Assembly: GCA_001464035.1 (NCBI GenBank)
Contig: LNEC01000012.1
Coordinates: 62,001 to 126,000 of the forward strand
Source of the DNA: Bradyrhizobiaceae bacterium Ga0074131
GTDB lineage: Bacteria; Pseudomonadota; Alphaproteobacteria; Rhizobiales; Xanthobacteraceae
DNA length: 64,000 bases
Direction of reading: 5' to 3'
Below are positions 43,014 through 52,359 of this stretch, piece after piece. Both the position numbers and the translations under genes were made by a program. Under the pieces are notes generated by a model that ran no database searches, was not told where the DNA came from, and saw nothing but the letters and a program-made list of their open reading frames with translations. How positions within the stretch are numbered: the first letter of the stretch is position 1; every line of letters begins with the position of its first letter.

Positions 43014-44573
43014 ATGACCACCGTCAACAAGTCCGACAAGGACCGCGTAATCATATTCGACACCACCTTGCGCGACGGCGAACAGTGCCCCGGCGCGACC
43101 ATGAGTTTCGAGGAGAAGCTGGAAATCGCCGAGATGCTCGACGACATGGGCGTCGACGTGATCGAAGCCGGTTTCCCGATCACATCCGAGGGCGACTTCC
43201 AGGCGGTCAGCGAGATCGCCCGCCGTTCCAAGAATGCCGTGATCGCTGGGCTGTCGCGGGCGCATCCGAAGGACATCGACCGCTGCGCCGAAGCCGTGAA
43301 GTTTGCCCGGCGCGGCCGCGTTCACACCGTGATCGCCACCTCGCCGTTGCACATGCGCGTCAAGCTCAACATGACGCCGGAACAGGTGATCGAGACGTCG
43401 ATCGCCAATGTCAGCCGCGCGCGCAACCAGATCGACGACGTTGAATGGTCGGCCGAGGACGGCACCCGCAGCGAAATGGAGTTTCTCTGCCGGATCGTCG
43501 AGGCCGTGATCAAGGCCGGCGCCACCACGGTCAATATCCCCGATACCGTCGGCTATACTGTGCCGGAGGAATACACCGCCTTCATGCGCACGCTGATCGA
43601 GCGGGTGCCGAATTCCGACAAAGCGGTGTTCTCCGTGCACTGCCACAACGATCTCGGCATGGCCGTGGCGAATTCGCTGGCCGGGATTACCGGCGGCGCA
43701 CGGCAGATAGAGTGCACCGTCAACGGCATCGGCGAGCGGGCCGGCAATGCCGCGCTGGAAGAAGTCGTGATGGCGATCAACATCCGCAACGACAAGTTCC
43801 CGTGGTGGAACAAGATCGACACCACGATGCTGACCCGGGCCTCGAAACTGGTGTCGGCCGCGACCTCGTTCCCGGTTCAGTACAACAAGGCCATCGTCGG
43901 CCGCAACGCCTTCGCGCATGAGAGCGGCATCCACCAGGACGGCGTGCTGAAGGATGCCTCGACCTACGAGATCATGCGTCCCGAGATGGTCGGCCTGAAG
44001 AAATCCTCGCTGGTGCTCGGCAAGCATTCCGGGCGTCACGCCTTCGTACACAAGCTGGAGGAGATGGGCTACAAGCTCGGCGCCAACCAGCTGGAAGACG
44101 CGTTCGTGCGGATGAAGGCGCTGGCCGACCGCAAGAAGGACATCTACGACGAGGACATCGAGGCGCTGGTTGACCAGGAAATCGCCAATGCGCATGACCG
44201 CATCAAGCTGACCTCGCTGACGGTGATCGCGGGTACCCACGGGCCACAGCGCGCCACCATGAAGCTCGACGTCGACGGCGTCATCAAGATCGAGGAAGCC
44301 GAGGGCAACGGCCCGGTCGATGCGGTGTTCAACTGCATCAAGGCGCTGGTGCCGCACGAGGCCAAGCTGGAACTGTATCAGGTCCACGCCGTCACCGAGG
44401 GAACCGACGCGCAGGCCGAGGTGTCGGTGCGGCTCGCCCATGAGGGCCGCTCGATGACCTCGAAGGCGTCCGACCCGGATACCCTGGTGGCCTCCGCCAA
44501 GGCCTATCTCGGCGCCCTCAACAAGATCGTCATGAAGCGGCAGCGCGACATGCCGGCCGCGGCCGCGAGCTGA
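43014..44573 (+). CDS. leuA: 2-isopropylmalate synthase
   Basis: LeuA condenses acetyl-CoA with 2-oxoisovalerate, the first committed step to leucine, and is usually inhibited by leucine. The 519-residue protein has the catalytic N-terminal TIM barrel (FDTTLRDGEQCPGATM, the metal ligands in VHCHNDLGMAVANS, and HESGIHQDG) and a full C-terminal LeuA allosteric dimer domain (GPQRATMKLDVDG onward). It follows the Leu-rich leader and starts at ATG 43014 with AAAGGAA upstream. It is followed by a terminator, so it is monocistronic. Confidence 0.97.
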   Translation: MTTVNKSDKDRVIIFDTTLRDGEQCPGATMSFEEKLEIAEMLDDMGVDVIEAGFPITSEGDFQAVSEIARRSKNAVIAGLSRAHPKDIDRCAEAVKFARRGRVHTVIATSPLHMRVKLNMTPEQVIETSIANVSRARNQIDDVEWSAEDGTRSEMEFLCRIVEAVIKAGATTVNIPDTVGYTVPEEYTAFMRTLIERVPNSDKAVFSVHCHNDLGMAVANSLAGITGGARQIECTVNGIGERAGNAALEEVVMAINIRNDKFPWWNKIDTTMLTRASKLVSAATSFPVQYNKAIVGRNAFAHESGIHQDGVLKDASTYEIMRPEMVGLKKSSLVLGKHSGRHAFVHKLEEMGYKLGANQLEDAFVRMKALADRKKDIYDEDIEALVDQEIANAHDRIKLTSLTVIAGTHGPQRATMKLDVDGVIKIEEAEGNGPVDAVFNCIKALVPHEAKLELYQVHAVTEGTDAQAEVSVRLAHEGRSMTSKASDPDTLVASAKAYLGALNKIVMKRQRDMPAAAAS

Positions 44574-44612
44574 TTGCCACAACGGGATGCGGCCCCGACA
44601 TCCCAGAACAAG

Positions 44613-44639
44613 AACGCGGTGCCCTCGGCGCCGCGTTTT
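44613..44639 (+). terminator. leuA terminator
   Basis: An 11-base stem (AACGCGGTGCC at 44613-44623 with GGCGCCGCGTT at 44627-44637, one T·G pair) closes a CTC loop and runs into TT. It lies 40 bases after the leuA stop. Confidence 0.75.
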
Positions 44640-44777
44640 GCGTTGCAACATCGGTTTTCGGCGAGCCCTGCCAACGGGCAATAGCGTTCCGTCTGGCTTC
44701 TCTGTATTGGTGCGGGTGGCATACAAGGTCGAGAGGCGCCCCACGCGCGCCTTGCAAGAACTCATGCGGGAGGAAAT

Positions 44778-45779
44778 ATGCATAAACTGATTCTGGCGGC
44801 GGCGTCGGTCGCCGCCTTGGCTCTGGTCGGTCCGGCATCGGCGCAGGCGCCGATCGTCATCAAGTTCAGCCACGTCGTCGCGCCGAACACACCGAAGGGG
44901 CTGGCTTCCGAGAAATTCAAGGAACTGGCCGAGAAATACACCGGCGGCAAGGTGAAGGTCGAGGTCTACCCGAACTCGCAGCTCTACAAGGACAAGGAGG
45001 AGCTGGAAGCCCTGCAGCTCGGCGCGGTGCAGATGCTGGCGCCTTCGAACGCCAAGTTCGGCCCGATCGGCGTCAAGGAATTCGAGGTATTCGATCTGCC
45101 GTACATTCTGCCGGACCTGAAGACGCTGCGCAAAGTCACCGACGGTCCGCTTGGCACCAAACTTCTGAACCTGCTCGACGCCAAGGGCATGACCGGTCTC
45201 GCCTACTGGGACAACGGCTTCAAGATGATGAGCGCCAACAAGAGGCTGGTGACGCCGGCCGACTACAAGGGCCTGAAATTCCGCATCCAGTCCTCCAAGG
45301 TGCTCGAGGCGCAGTTCCGCACCCTCGGCGCCATTCCGCAGGTCATGGCGTTCTCCGAAGTCTATCAGGCGCTGCAAACCGGCGTGGTGGATGGCCAGGA
45401 GAATACCTGGTCGAACATCTACACCCAGAAGATGCACGAGGTGCAGAAGCACATCACGGTGACCAACCACGGATACATCGGCTACATCGTGGTGGTGAAC
45501 AAGAAATTCTGGGATGGAATTCCCGCCGATATCAAGCCTCAGCTCGACAGGGCCATGAAGGAAGCCACCGCCTATGGCAACGGCCAGTCGGCCAAGGAGA
45601 ATGAAGACGCACTGGCCGAAATCAAGAAAACCGGCAAGAGCGAGATCATCACGCTGACGCCGGAGCAGGATGCGGCGATGCGCAAGGCGCTCGAGCCGGT
45701 CTACCAGGATGTGGCAAAGCGCGTCGGCCAGCCGCTGATCGACGAATTCCTCAAGGAGACGAGGGGCGCGACCAACTAG
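44778..45779 (+). CDS. dctP: TRAP transporter solute receptor DctP
   Basis: The 333-residue protein has a signal peptide (ending ASAQA, residues about 1-24) and a DctP domain: IVIKFSHVVAPNTPKG, GAVQMLAPSNAKFG, the ligand-site Arg in KGLKFRIQSSKV and VDGQENTWSNIY. Family members bind C4-dicarboxylates or other carboxylates. Strong ribosome site GGGAGGAAAT before ATG 44778. The gene is followed by a strong hairpin, then by dctQ and dctM. Confidence 0.94.
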   Translation: MHKLILAAASVAALALVGPASAQAPIVIKFSHVVAPNTPKGLASEKFKELAEKYTGGKVKVEVYPNSQLYKDKEELEALQLGAVQMLAPSNAKFGPIGVKEFEVFDLPYILPDLKTLRKVTDGPLGTKLLNLLDAKGMTGLAYWDNGFKMMSANKRLVTPADYKGLKFRIQSSKVLEAQFRTLGAIPQVMAFSEVYQALQTGVVDGQENTWSNIYTQKMHEVQKHITVTNHGYIGYIVVVNKKFWDGIPADIKPQLDRAMKEATAYGNGQSAKENEDALAEIKKTGKSEIITLTPEQDAAMRKALEPVYQDVAKRVGQPLIDEFLKETRGATN

Positions 45780-45792
45780 GGCGGTATCCAGG

Positions 45793-45822
45793 GGCTTCCG
45801 TGCTTCGGCACGGAAGCCTTTT
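45793..45822 (+). terminator. UUCG-capped hairpin between dctP and dctQ
   Basis: A perfect 11-base stem (GGCTTCCGTGC at 45793-45803, GCACGGAAGCC at 45808-45818) is capped by TTCG and followed by TTTT. As an intercistronic partial terminator or mRNA stabiliser, it would raise receptor levels above those of the membrane subunits. Confidence 0.85.
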
Positions 45823-45919
45823 CATGTCTATTGGGGGTAGTTCTGCGGCGACTGCGGCAGAAGCGATCGCGCAAGATCATCCGCATGGGCGCCGGGGATG
45901 ATCGGCACGGGGGGAATTC

Positions 45920-46495
45920 ATGTTTCTTCGCATCCTCGACCGTCTTGAGGAGATACTGATCACGACGCTGATGGGGCTCGCGACCTTCATCATCTTTCTC
46001 GCCGTGATGCACCGTTACCTCATCGGCATTCCCCTGCTTTATCCGCTGCTGTTTCCCATCCATATGTCCTGGGCGCAGGAACTGTGCATCTACATGTTCG
46101 TGTGGGTGGCGAAGTTCGGCGCGGCCTATGGCGTGCGCACCGGCATCCATGTCGGCGTCGATGTCGTGGTCAACCTGCTCAACCCGCCGTGGCGGAGGAC
46201 CGTGGTGCTGTTCGGGCTGTTCTGCGGCGCCTTCTTCACCGCCGTGATCGGCACCATGGGCGCCAAATTCGTTCTCGGGCTGGCGTTTACCGATCAGGTC
46301 TCGCCGGATCTCGAGATTCCAAGCTGGATCGTCTATCTCTGCATTCCGCTCGGCTCCTATCTGATGTGCTTCCGCTTTCTCCAGGTCGCGTTCAATTTCT
46401 GGCGCACCGGCGATTTGCCCCACCATGACCACGCCCATGTCGAAGGCATCGACGTCGACGCGCCCGGCATCGGCGCCGCGGAGGTCACGCGATGA
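45920..46495 (+). CDS. dctQ: TRAP transporter small membrane subunit DctQ
   Basis: The 191-residue protein has four hydrophobic helices. The signatures are LEEILITTLMGLATFIIFLAVMHRYL near the start and WAQELCIYMFVWVAKFGAAYGVRTGIHVGVDVVV in the middle, typical of DctQ. It is needed for receptor docking to DctM. The 3' end overlaps dctM by 4 bases (ATGA). Confidence 0.93.
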   Translation: MFLRILDRLEEILITTLMGLATFIIFLAVMHRYLIGIPLLYPLLFPIHMSWAQELCIYMFVWVAKFGAAYGVRTGIHVGVDVVVNLLNPPWRRTVVLFGLFCGAFFTAVIGTMGAKFVLGLAFTDQVSPDLEIPSWIVYLCIPLGSYLMCFRFLQVAFNFWRTGDLPHHDHAHVEGIDVDAPGIGAAEVTR

Positions 46496-47817
46496 GCAGC
46501 CTATTCATCTTCGGGCTTCTGATCGCGCTGATGCTGACGGGCATGCCGATCTCCATCGCGCTCGGCATGACGGTCCTGACCTTCATCTACACGATGACGA
46601 CGGTTCCGACCGAATCGGTAGCGCTGAAGCTGTTCACCGGCATCGACAATTTCGAGATCATGGCGATCCCGTTCTTCATTCTTGCCGGCAACTTCCTGAC
46701 CCATGGCGGTGTCGCGCGCCGCATGATCAATTTCGCCACCTCGATGGTCGGGCACTGGTATGGCGGGCTCGGGCTCGCGGGCGTGATGGCCTGCGCGCTG
46801 TTCGCGGCAGTGTCAGGATCCTCTCCGGCGACCGTGATCGCGATCGGCTCGATCATGATGCCGGCGATGGTGAAGCAGGGCTTCCCCAAGCGCTTCGGCG
46901 CCGGCGTTATCACGACATCCGGCGCGCTGGGCATCCTGATTCCGCCGTCGATCGTGATGGTGATCTATTGCGTGGCGACCGGCGGCAGCGTCGCGCTCGA
47001 TCCGGCCGGCCAGCGAGTGTCGTCGGCTTCGGTCGGGCAGATGTTCATGGCCGGCGTCATTCCCGGCATCATGCTGGCGACCCTGCTCGGCGTGACGACG
47101 TTCTACCGCGCCTGGAAATTCGACTATCCGAGGCTGCCGCGCGCGAGCTGGACCGAGCGGCTCGTGGCGTTCCAGAAATGCATGTGGGGGCTGCTGCTGA
47201 TCCTGATCGTGCTCGGCGGCATCTATGCCGGGCTGTTCACGCCGACCGAAGCCGCGGCGATCAGCGCCGTCTATGCCTTCGTGATCGCGGTGTTCGTCTA
47301 CAAGGACATGACGCTCAGGGACGTGCCCAGGGTCCTGCTCGGCTCGGCCAATATGAGCGCGATGATTCTCTACATCATCACCAATGCGGTGCTGTTCTCG
47401 TTCCTGATGGCGAACGAAAACATTCCGCAGCAGATCGCCGCATGGATCACGTCGGTCGGCGTCGACTGGATCATGTTCCTGCTTATCGTCAACGTGCTGC
47501 TGTTGATCGCCGGCAATGTGATGGAGGCCTCCTCTATCGTGCTGATCATGGCCCCGATCCTGTTTCCGGTGGCGGTCAAGCTCGGCATTCACCCGGTGCA
47601 TCTCGGCATCCTGATGGTCGTCAACATGGAGGTCGGCATGTGCCACCCACCGGTCGGGCTCAATCTCTACGTGGCCTCGGGCATCGCGAAGATGGGCATC
47701 ACCGAACTGACCATCGCGGTGTGGCCGTGGCTCTTGACCATGCTGATGTTCCTCGTGGTCGTCACCTACGTGCCGGAAATATCGCTGTGGCTGCCGCGCA
47801 CGCTCGGGATGCTCTGA
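46492..47817 (+). CDS. dctM: TRAP transporter large membrane subunit DctM
   Basis: This is the sodium-coupled permease of the TRAP system (441 residues, about 12 helices). Features are the N-terminal GMPISIALGMTVLTF, the ALFAAVSGSSPATVIAIGSIMMPAM motif and the C-terminal repeat MEVGMCHPPVGLNLYVASGIAKMG. It completes a DctPQM system. No regulator is adjacent. Confidence 0.95.
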   Translation: MSSLFIFGLLIALMLTGMPISIALGMTVLTFIYTMTTVPTESVALKLFTGIDNFEIMAIPFFILAGNFLTHGGVARRMINFATSMVGHWYGGLGLAGVMACALFAAVSGSSPATVIAIGSIMMPAMVKQGFPKRFGAGVITTSGALGILIPPSIVMVIYCVATGGSVALDPAGQRVSSASVGQMFMAGVIPGIMLATLLGVTTFYRAWKFDYPRLPRASWTERLVAFQKCMWGLLLILIVLGGIYAGLFTPTEAAAISAVYAFVIAVFVYKDMTLRDVPRVLLGSANMSAMILYIITNAVLFSFLMANENIPQQIAAWITSVGVDWIMFLLIVNVLLLIAGNVMEASSIVLIMAPILFPVAVKLGIHPVHLGILMVVNMEVGMCHPPVGLNLYVASGIAKMGITELTIAVWPWLLTMLMFLVVVTYVPEISLWLPRTLGML

Positions 47818-47937
47818 TTGCCAGGAGTGCGGCTGCAAAGATTACATCTTGGTAACAGAGGTCACCCTATCCAAACTGTAAGTTGATTGGCGGGCCGGGC
47901 GCGCTCATCTTCAGGCAACCTTTCCAAGGAGGCTCGC

Positions 47938-48540
47938 ATGAAGAAGTTCGCCATCGCCGGGATCGCGGCGCTCGCCATCGTCGGCTCCACCGCCGTCTAT
48001 GCCCAGCATCACCGTCCGTGGCATCACTACCACGAGCGCCTCAACCCGGAGGACAGGGCGGCGTTGGCCGACGCGCGGATTGCCGCGGTCAAGGCGGGCC
48101 TGAAACTCAGCGCCGACCAGGAAAAGCTGTGGCCGCCGGTCGAGGCCGCGGTGCGGGATTTCGCCAAGCTGCGGATCGACCGGGCCAATGCGCGGATGAA
48201 CGCGCGGCGCGACGATTCCAGGGATGACCAGAAATCCGACGATCCGGTGGCGCGCCTGCGCGACCGCGCCGAGACCATGGCGACCATGGCGGCGGCGATG
48301 AAGCGCATCGCTGACGCGGCGGACCCGCTCTACAAGACCCTCGACGACGGCCAGAAGCGCCGGCTCGCCATCCTGACCCATATGGAAGGCCGGTTCGGCC
48401 GCGGCGGCGGCCGCCATCATGGATATCATCGCGGCATGGACCGCGACGAAGGCGGCCGGGGTTTTGACCGGGATCGTTACGATCGGGACGGCGGGTCGGG
48501 CCGGGATCGTGGCGACCGGGGTGGCCCCGAGCGGCTTTAG
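47938..48540 (+). CDS. Spy/CpxP-family periplasmic protein (LTXXQ motif)
   Basis: The 200-residue protein has a signal peptide (residues 1-22, ending VYAQ), a His-rich start (HHRPWHHYHE), then a helical core with LKLSADQEKLWPPVEAAVRDFA, matching the LTxxQ pattern of Spy-like envelope chaperones, and a second YKTLDDGQKRRLAIL. The C-terminus is a disordered Gly/Arg/Asp-rich tail (RDRYDRDGGSGRDRG). It has a very good ribosome site (AAGGAGG). Metal or envelope stress is the likely context; the gene stands alone and ends in a strong terminator. Confidence 0.8.
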   Translation: MKKFAIAGIAALAIVGSTAVYAQHHRPWHHYHERLNPEDRAALADARIAAVKAGLKLSADQEKLWPPVEAAVRDFAKLRIDRANARMNARRDDSRDDQKSDDPVARLRDRAETMATMAAAMKRIADAADPLYKTLDDGQKRRLAILTHMEGRFGRGGGRHHGYHRGMDRDEGGRGFDRDRYDRDGGSGRDRGDRGGPERL

Positions 48541-48573
48541 CGGACCGCCGCCTCGATCGATCGAAACGCGCCA

Positions 48574-48598
48574 AAAGCCGCCTGAAGCAGGCGGCTTT
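48574..48598 (+). terminator. Terminator of the Spy-like gene
   Basis: A perfect 11-base stem (AAAGCCGCCTG at 48574-48584, CAGGCGGCTTT at 48588-48598) with an AAG loop lies 34 bases after the stop, ending in T-rich sequence. Confidence 0.8.
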
Positions 48599-48711
48599 CC
48601 GCTTTTCCGTTCCGCCGACATGGCCGGGGAATACCCCGCCGCATTGCTGGACATCGGGGAGTCGCTTTGCTAAACGACGCCCTCTTGCGAAGGCTTTTCC
48701 GGGCCAGTTCC

Positions 48712-48787
48712 GGGCGCATAGCTCAGTTGGTAGAGCAGATGACTCTTAATCATCGGGTCCCAGGTTCGAGCCCTGGTGCGCCCACCA
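48712..48787 (+). tRNA. tRNA-Lys (anticodon CTT)
   Basis: The 76-nt sequence folds into a cloverleaf. The acceptor arm is GGGCGCA with TGCGCCC, followed by encoded ACCA. The D-loop is AGTTGGTAGA. The anticodon stem GATGA/TCATC surrounds the loop CTCTTAA (anticodon CTT), and the T-arm contains GGTTCGAGCC. It reads AAG codons. No integrase or repeated tRNA 3' end is seen nearby, so it does not appear to mark an integrated element here. Confidence 0.97.
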
Positions 48788-48984
48788 AGCTTTTCAGGAA
48801 TTTTGGCAACGGGATCGCATCGCGCGCGTAGCCGACGGCTGGTGCGGCGGCGCCATGGAACGACCGGCCCGGACTTGAATTGACGACGGCTGCAAGGCCC
48901 GGCGCGGACCCGTCTCTCCCCGCAATACCCCCAACGCGGGTGGAGCATCAATGCTCCCGAGGGATGCGACTTCAGAGCCTGCAG

Positions 48985-49719
48985 CTATCCTGCCAGGAAA
49001 CCACCGTCGACCGTAACGACCGTGCCGGTGGCGTATCGCGACGCTGGGAGGCATAGAAACGCAACGGCGCCGGCGACGTCGTCGGGCTGGCCCCACCGCT
49101 TGAAGGCGGTGCGATCGGCGATGCGCTGATAATGCGCCTGATCCTGGCGCCCGGCCTCGTTGATGCTGGTTTCGATGTAGCCGGGCGCCACCGCGTTGAC
49201 CCGGATTCCCTCGGGCGCCCAGGACAGCGCCAGCGCCTTGGTCAGCATCACGACGCCGCCCTTGCTGGCGCAATAAGCGGGGATTCGCGGCAGCGCCAGG
49301 GTCGCGTTCATCGACGCGATATTGACGATCGAGCCCTTGCTGCGCGCCAGCGCGGCGCGGAACGCCATGCAGGTCCGGAACGTCCCCGTCAGATTCACAT
49401 CCAGCACCTTCATGAACGTGGCGATCTCGTATTCCTTGTCGCGCGCCAGGATGCCGGCGCAATTGACCAGCGCATCGACGCGCTGGTGCGCTTTCGCGAA
49501 AGCATCGACGGCCGCGTCGTGGGTGACATCGAGCGGCTGGACGGTGAGCCCTGCGCGCGGACGAAGTGGCGAGCGCGAGATCGCGGCATCATCGAGCCCC
49601 GTTGCGCTGACCGTTGCTCCCAGATCGCAGAACAGATTCGAGATCGCAGCACCGATGTCACCCGCTCCGCCGATCACGGCGGCATGAAAGCCGGGAGGCA
49701 GCGAAAACAACGAGGTCAT
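48985..49719 (-). CDS. Short-chain dehydrogenase/reductase of the sugar locus
   Basis: This is a 244-residue classical SDR. The cofactor loop is [10 protein letters not shown] with an alternative TGxxxGxG spacing. NCAGIL is followed by the catalytic Ser in NIASMNA, then AYCASKGG (Tyr-x-x-x-Lys), and PGYIETS lies after it. It overlaps the LacI regulator gene by 4 bases and is transcribed with it. It could oxidise a polyol or sugar, or reduce an aldehyde made by the downstream aldolase. Substrate unknown. Confidence 0.9.
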   Translation of the reverse strand: MTSLFSLPPGFHAAVIGGAGDIGAAISNLFCDLGATVSATGLDDAAISRSPLRPRAGLTVQPLDVTHDAAVDAFAKAHQRVDALVNCAGILARDKEYEIATFMKVLDVNLTGTFRTCMAFRAALARSKGSIVNIASMNATLALPRIPAYCASKGGVVMLTKALALSWAPEGIRVNAVAPGYIETSINEAGRQDQAHYQRIADRTAFKRWGQPDDVAGAVAFLCLPASRYATGTVVTVDGGFLAG

Positions 49720-50798
49720 TTGAGTTCTGCTCCTTGATGGGCGGCGGGGTCACGCGCGGGGTGGAGTGGTGCGGTCGATTCGCGGACGATCAGCGAATAA
49801 TCGATTTCGTGATGCATGATGGTCTGTTCACCGGCGAGATGTCGGACCAGATATTCGCCGGCGCGCTGCCAGGTTGCGCCGGTCGGCACCTGGATCGTGG
49901 TCAGACTCGGCCGCAAATGGCGGCTCCAGTCGAGATCGTCGAAGCCGACGACCGACAGGTCACGGGGAATGACGTAGCCGCTGCGCTCGGCTTCGAGCAT
50001 CACGCCGTAGGCGATCACGTCGTTGCCGCACACCAGCGCGCTCGGCCGATCGCTCAGGCCCAGCAGATACCGGGCGGCTTCGCGCGCATCGTCGAGCGTA
50101 TAGGGAACCTCGACATGCCATCGCGGCGGCAGTTCGATTCCGTTCTCGGACAGGGCGCGACGGAAGCCGTCGACGCGCGCGCTGGCGCGGTCGTTGTTCC
50201 GCTGCAGCGCCGAAACGATCCCGATCCTGCGGTGGCCGAGTTCGACGACGTGCATGGCGGCGCGATGCGCCGCCGCTTCGTTGTCCGTGCCGACGCAGGG
50301 ATAGGGGCGGTCCGGCCGGTAGACGCCGACATTGATAAAAGGAATCGCGGTATCGGCGAGCATCTTGCGCAAGGCGCCGTGATGGCAGTCGCCGCGCAGC
50401 ACCAGCCCGTCGACACCTCGGCTGATCAGGTTGCGCGCCTGTTCCAGTTCGGCATCGAGATCGTAGCCGCTGGTGGTCAGCAACAGCATATAGCCGACGG
50501 ACGACAGATACTTCTGCAGCGCCGCGATGCCGCGGGCGAACATCGTGTTGTCGATCGTCGGAATGATGGCCCCGAGCGTGCGGGTGCGCCGCGATGAAAG
50601 CGCACGCGCCGAGGCGTGCGGGATATAGCCGACCGATTGCACCGCCTCGGCGATGCGCGTGCGCAGTTCGGCGCTGACGGAATCCGGGCTGTTGAGCGCG
50701 CGCGACACCGAAGCCGTCGAGACGCCGGCGCGCGCCGCGACGGCGCGTATGCCCTGCTTCGATCTCCCGGACAGGTTTTCCACGATCGTTCTACCCAT
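49716..50798 (-). CDS. LacI-family transcriptional regulator
   Basis: The 360-residue protein has the LacI helix-turn-helix [24 protein letters not shown] (residues about 19-42), the hinge helix [16 protein letters not shown] and a sugar-binding periplasmic-protein-like domain. It lies between the SDR gene (same strand) and the divergent ABC operon, so it is the likely local repressor. A 12-base palindrome sits just upstream of its start codon, and a related near-palindrome overlaps the ABC operon promoter. No Shine-Dalgarno is visible before the ATG at 50796-50798. Confidence 0.93.
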   Translation of the reverse strand: MGRTIVENLSGRSKQGIRAVAARAGVSTASVSRALNSPDSVSAELRTRIAEAVQSVGYIPHASARALSSRRTRTLGAIIPTIDNTMFARGIAALQKYLSSVGYMLLLTTSGYDLDAELEQARNLISRGVDGLVLRGDCHHGALRKMLADTAIPFINVGVYRPDRPYPCVGTDNEAAAHRAAMHVVELGHRRIGIVSALQRNNDRASARVDGFRRALSENGIELPPRWHVEVPYTLDDAREAARYLLGLSDRPSALVCGNDVIAYGVMLEAERSGYVIPRDLSVVGFDDLDWSRHLRPSLTTIQVPTGATWQRAGEYLVRHLAGEQTIMHHEIDYSLIVRESTAPLHPARDPAAHQGAELK

Positions 50799-50802
50799 TG
50801 CT

Positions 50803-50814
50803 TGTAACGTTACA
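50803..50814. promoter_or_regulatory. LacI-type operator next to the regulator gene
   Basis: TGTAACGTTACA is a perfect 12-base palindrome five bases from the regulator start codon. It resembles the half-sites of the element at 50921 (GTTACA), suggesting autoregulation. Confidence 0.65.
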
Positions 50815-50893
50815 TTCGAAATGATGGGAGCGATTTCGCCGCTTGTCCAGCAAAACCTGCCACATTCCTTTGTCTGGCCGATGCAGCGGTCGC

Positions 50894-50934
50894 TTGACAG
50901 GGCTCTCCCGCGTCGTAATCTGAAACCGGTTACA
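50894..50934 (+). promoter_or_regulatory. Promoter of the sugar ABC operon with overlapping operator
   Basis: TTGACA at 50894-50899 is followed after 16 bases by TAATCT at 50916-50921. Directly over and after the -10 lies TGAAACCGGTTACA (50921-50934), one mismatch from a 14-base palindrome with a CG centre, a typical LacI-family operator. Repressor binding there would block transcription of the gene at 50988. Confidence 0.65.
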
Positions 50935-50987
50935 TATCCCGATCTGGTCGAACGAACAGACGCCGCAGAGCCAAAGGGGAGGAAGCA

Positions 50988-52289
50988 ATGTCCAGAAGCG
51001 CATGGGCGACTCATATCGCCGTTACCGTCGCTGCGTTGGGGGCCGCACCGACGGCAGCCAGCGCGGCCGATTTCGACTGGAAGAGATTCCAGGGCAAGAC
51101 CGTCACCTTTCTCGCCAACAACAACCCGGTGGCGCAGGCGCTGCTGACCAACAAGGCTGATTTCGAGAAGCTGACCGGAATCACGCTTAAGGTCGACGGC
51201 TATCAGGAGCAGCAGATGCGCCAGCGGCTGGTCACGGTGATGAATGCGCGCAGCGACGAGGTCGACGTGTTCATGACACTGCCGTCGCGCGAGGGCGAGC
51301 AGTTCGCCGCGGCAGGCTGGTATGGCGATCTGTCGGCGATGGCGAAGAACCAGGCGGCGAAGGAATACGATTTCGCCGGCCTGAGCCAGGCGTTGCTCAA
51401 GGCGGGAACCTTTGGCGGCAAGCTGACCAGCATGCCGATGAACATCGAGGGTCCGATCCTTTACTACCGCACCGACATCTTGGCGAAATGCGGTGTCGAG
51501 AAGCCGGCGACCATCAAGGACGTCGAGGCCGCGGCGCAAAAGATCAAGGCGTGCGACGCTGCGATCACGCCGTTTGTCTCCCGGGGCCTGAAGCCGGCGG
51601 TCGCCTACACCTTCAGCAACATGCTGCACAATATGGGCGGCAGCTACATGGCCAACGGCAAGTCGAACCTTTGCTCGCCAAGGGGCAAGGAAGCGCTGGA
51701 TACCTACAGCCGGCTGCTGCGCGACTATGGCCCGCCCGGCGTAGTCAATTACAGCTTCCAGCAGATATCGGCGCTCTATCGCAGCGGCCGCGCCGCGATG
51801 TCGTTCGAATCGTCCAACGAATTGCGGACGGTGATGGAGGGCGGCGAGCGGCTCAAGGACACCGGCCTGATGCCGTTTCCCGCTGGCGAAGCCGGACTGG
51901 TGCCGACCGCTATCGGCTGGGGCATGGCCGTCTCTGCTTTCAGCAAGCAGCAGGACGCGGCGTGGTACTTCGTGCAGTGGGCGACGTCGCCGGAGATCCA
52001 GAAGCGCATGGCGGTGCAGGGGATCGCGCCGCCGCGTCCGGCGGTCGCCAACGACCCCGAATACCGCAAGTGGATCGACGAACAGCCGGTACGCAAGCAA
52101 TGGCAGGCGGCGCTCGACTTGCTGGCCACCAAGGGATCGTCGGAAGTCGGCTATCCCATCGTCGCCAATCCGGAATCGCGCGAGTTTATCGGTCAGGCCG
52201 TGCAGGATCTGATCCTCAAGCAGAAGACGCTGGACCAGGCCTGTGCCGACGCGGACAAGGGCCTCGATGCGCTCATTGCACAGAAGTAG
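50988..52289 (+). CDS. CUT1-type sugar-binding protein of an ABC importer
   Basis: The 433-residue protein has a signal peptide (residues about 1-25, ending ASAA) and the extracellular solute-binding family 1 fold, as in maltose-type binding proteins (YQEQQMRQRLVTVMNARSDEVDVFMTLPSREG). A strong ribosome site (AGGGGAGG) precedes ATG 50988. It is the first gene of the operon and would define substrate specificity; likely ligands are sugars, polyols or sugar glycosides. Agrobacterium sulfoquinovosyl-glycerol receptors belong to this broad class, but ligand identity cannot be read. Confidence 0.9.
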   Translation: MSRSAWATHIAVTVAALGAAPTAASAADFDWKRFQGKTVTFLANNNPVAQALLTNKADFEKLTGITLKVDGYQEQQMRQRLVTVMNARSDEVDVFMTLPSREGEQFAAAGWYGDLSAMAKNQAAKEYDFAGLSQALLKAGTFGGKLTSMPMNIEGPILYYRTDILAKCGVEKPATIKDVEAAAQKIKACDAAITPFVSRGLKPAVAYTFSNMLHNMGGSYMANGKSNLCSPRGKEALDTYSRLLRDYGPPGVVNYSFQQISALYRSGRAAMSFESSNELRTVMEGGERLKDTGLMPFPAGEAGLVPTAIGWGMAVSAFSKQQDAAWYFVQWATSPEIQKRMAVQGIAPPRPAVANDPEYRKWIDEQPVRKQWQAALDLLATKGSSEVGYPIVANPESREFIGQAVQDLILKQKTLDQACADADKGLDALIAQK

Positions 52290-52359
52290 CTGGTCTGCCG
52301 CCGTTCCGAGATGGTAGCGGCGGTTTTCCTGGACAGATCAAAACACGGACCATGGGACC

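Noticed and set aside
42942..45470. Long minus-strand open frame (842 codons) opposite leuA and dctP
   Set aside because: It crosses the leuA terminator and two well-supported genes in antisense; composition is that of a shadow frame.
48712..48984. tRNA-Lys as a possible integration site for a genomic island
   Set aside because: No integrase, no repeated tRNA 3' end and no change of base composition are seen downstream; the neighbouring sugar locus looks native in composition.
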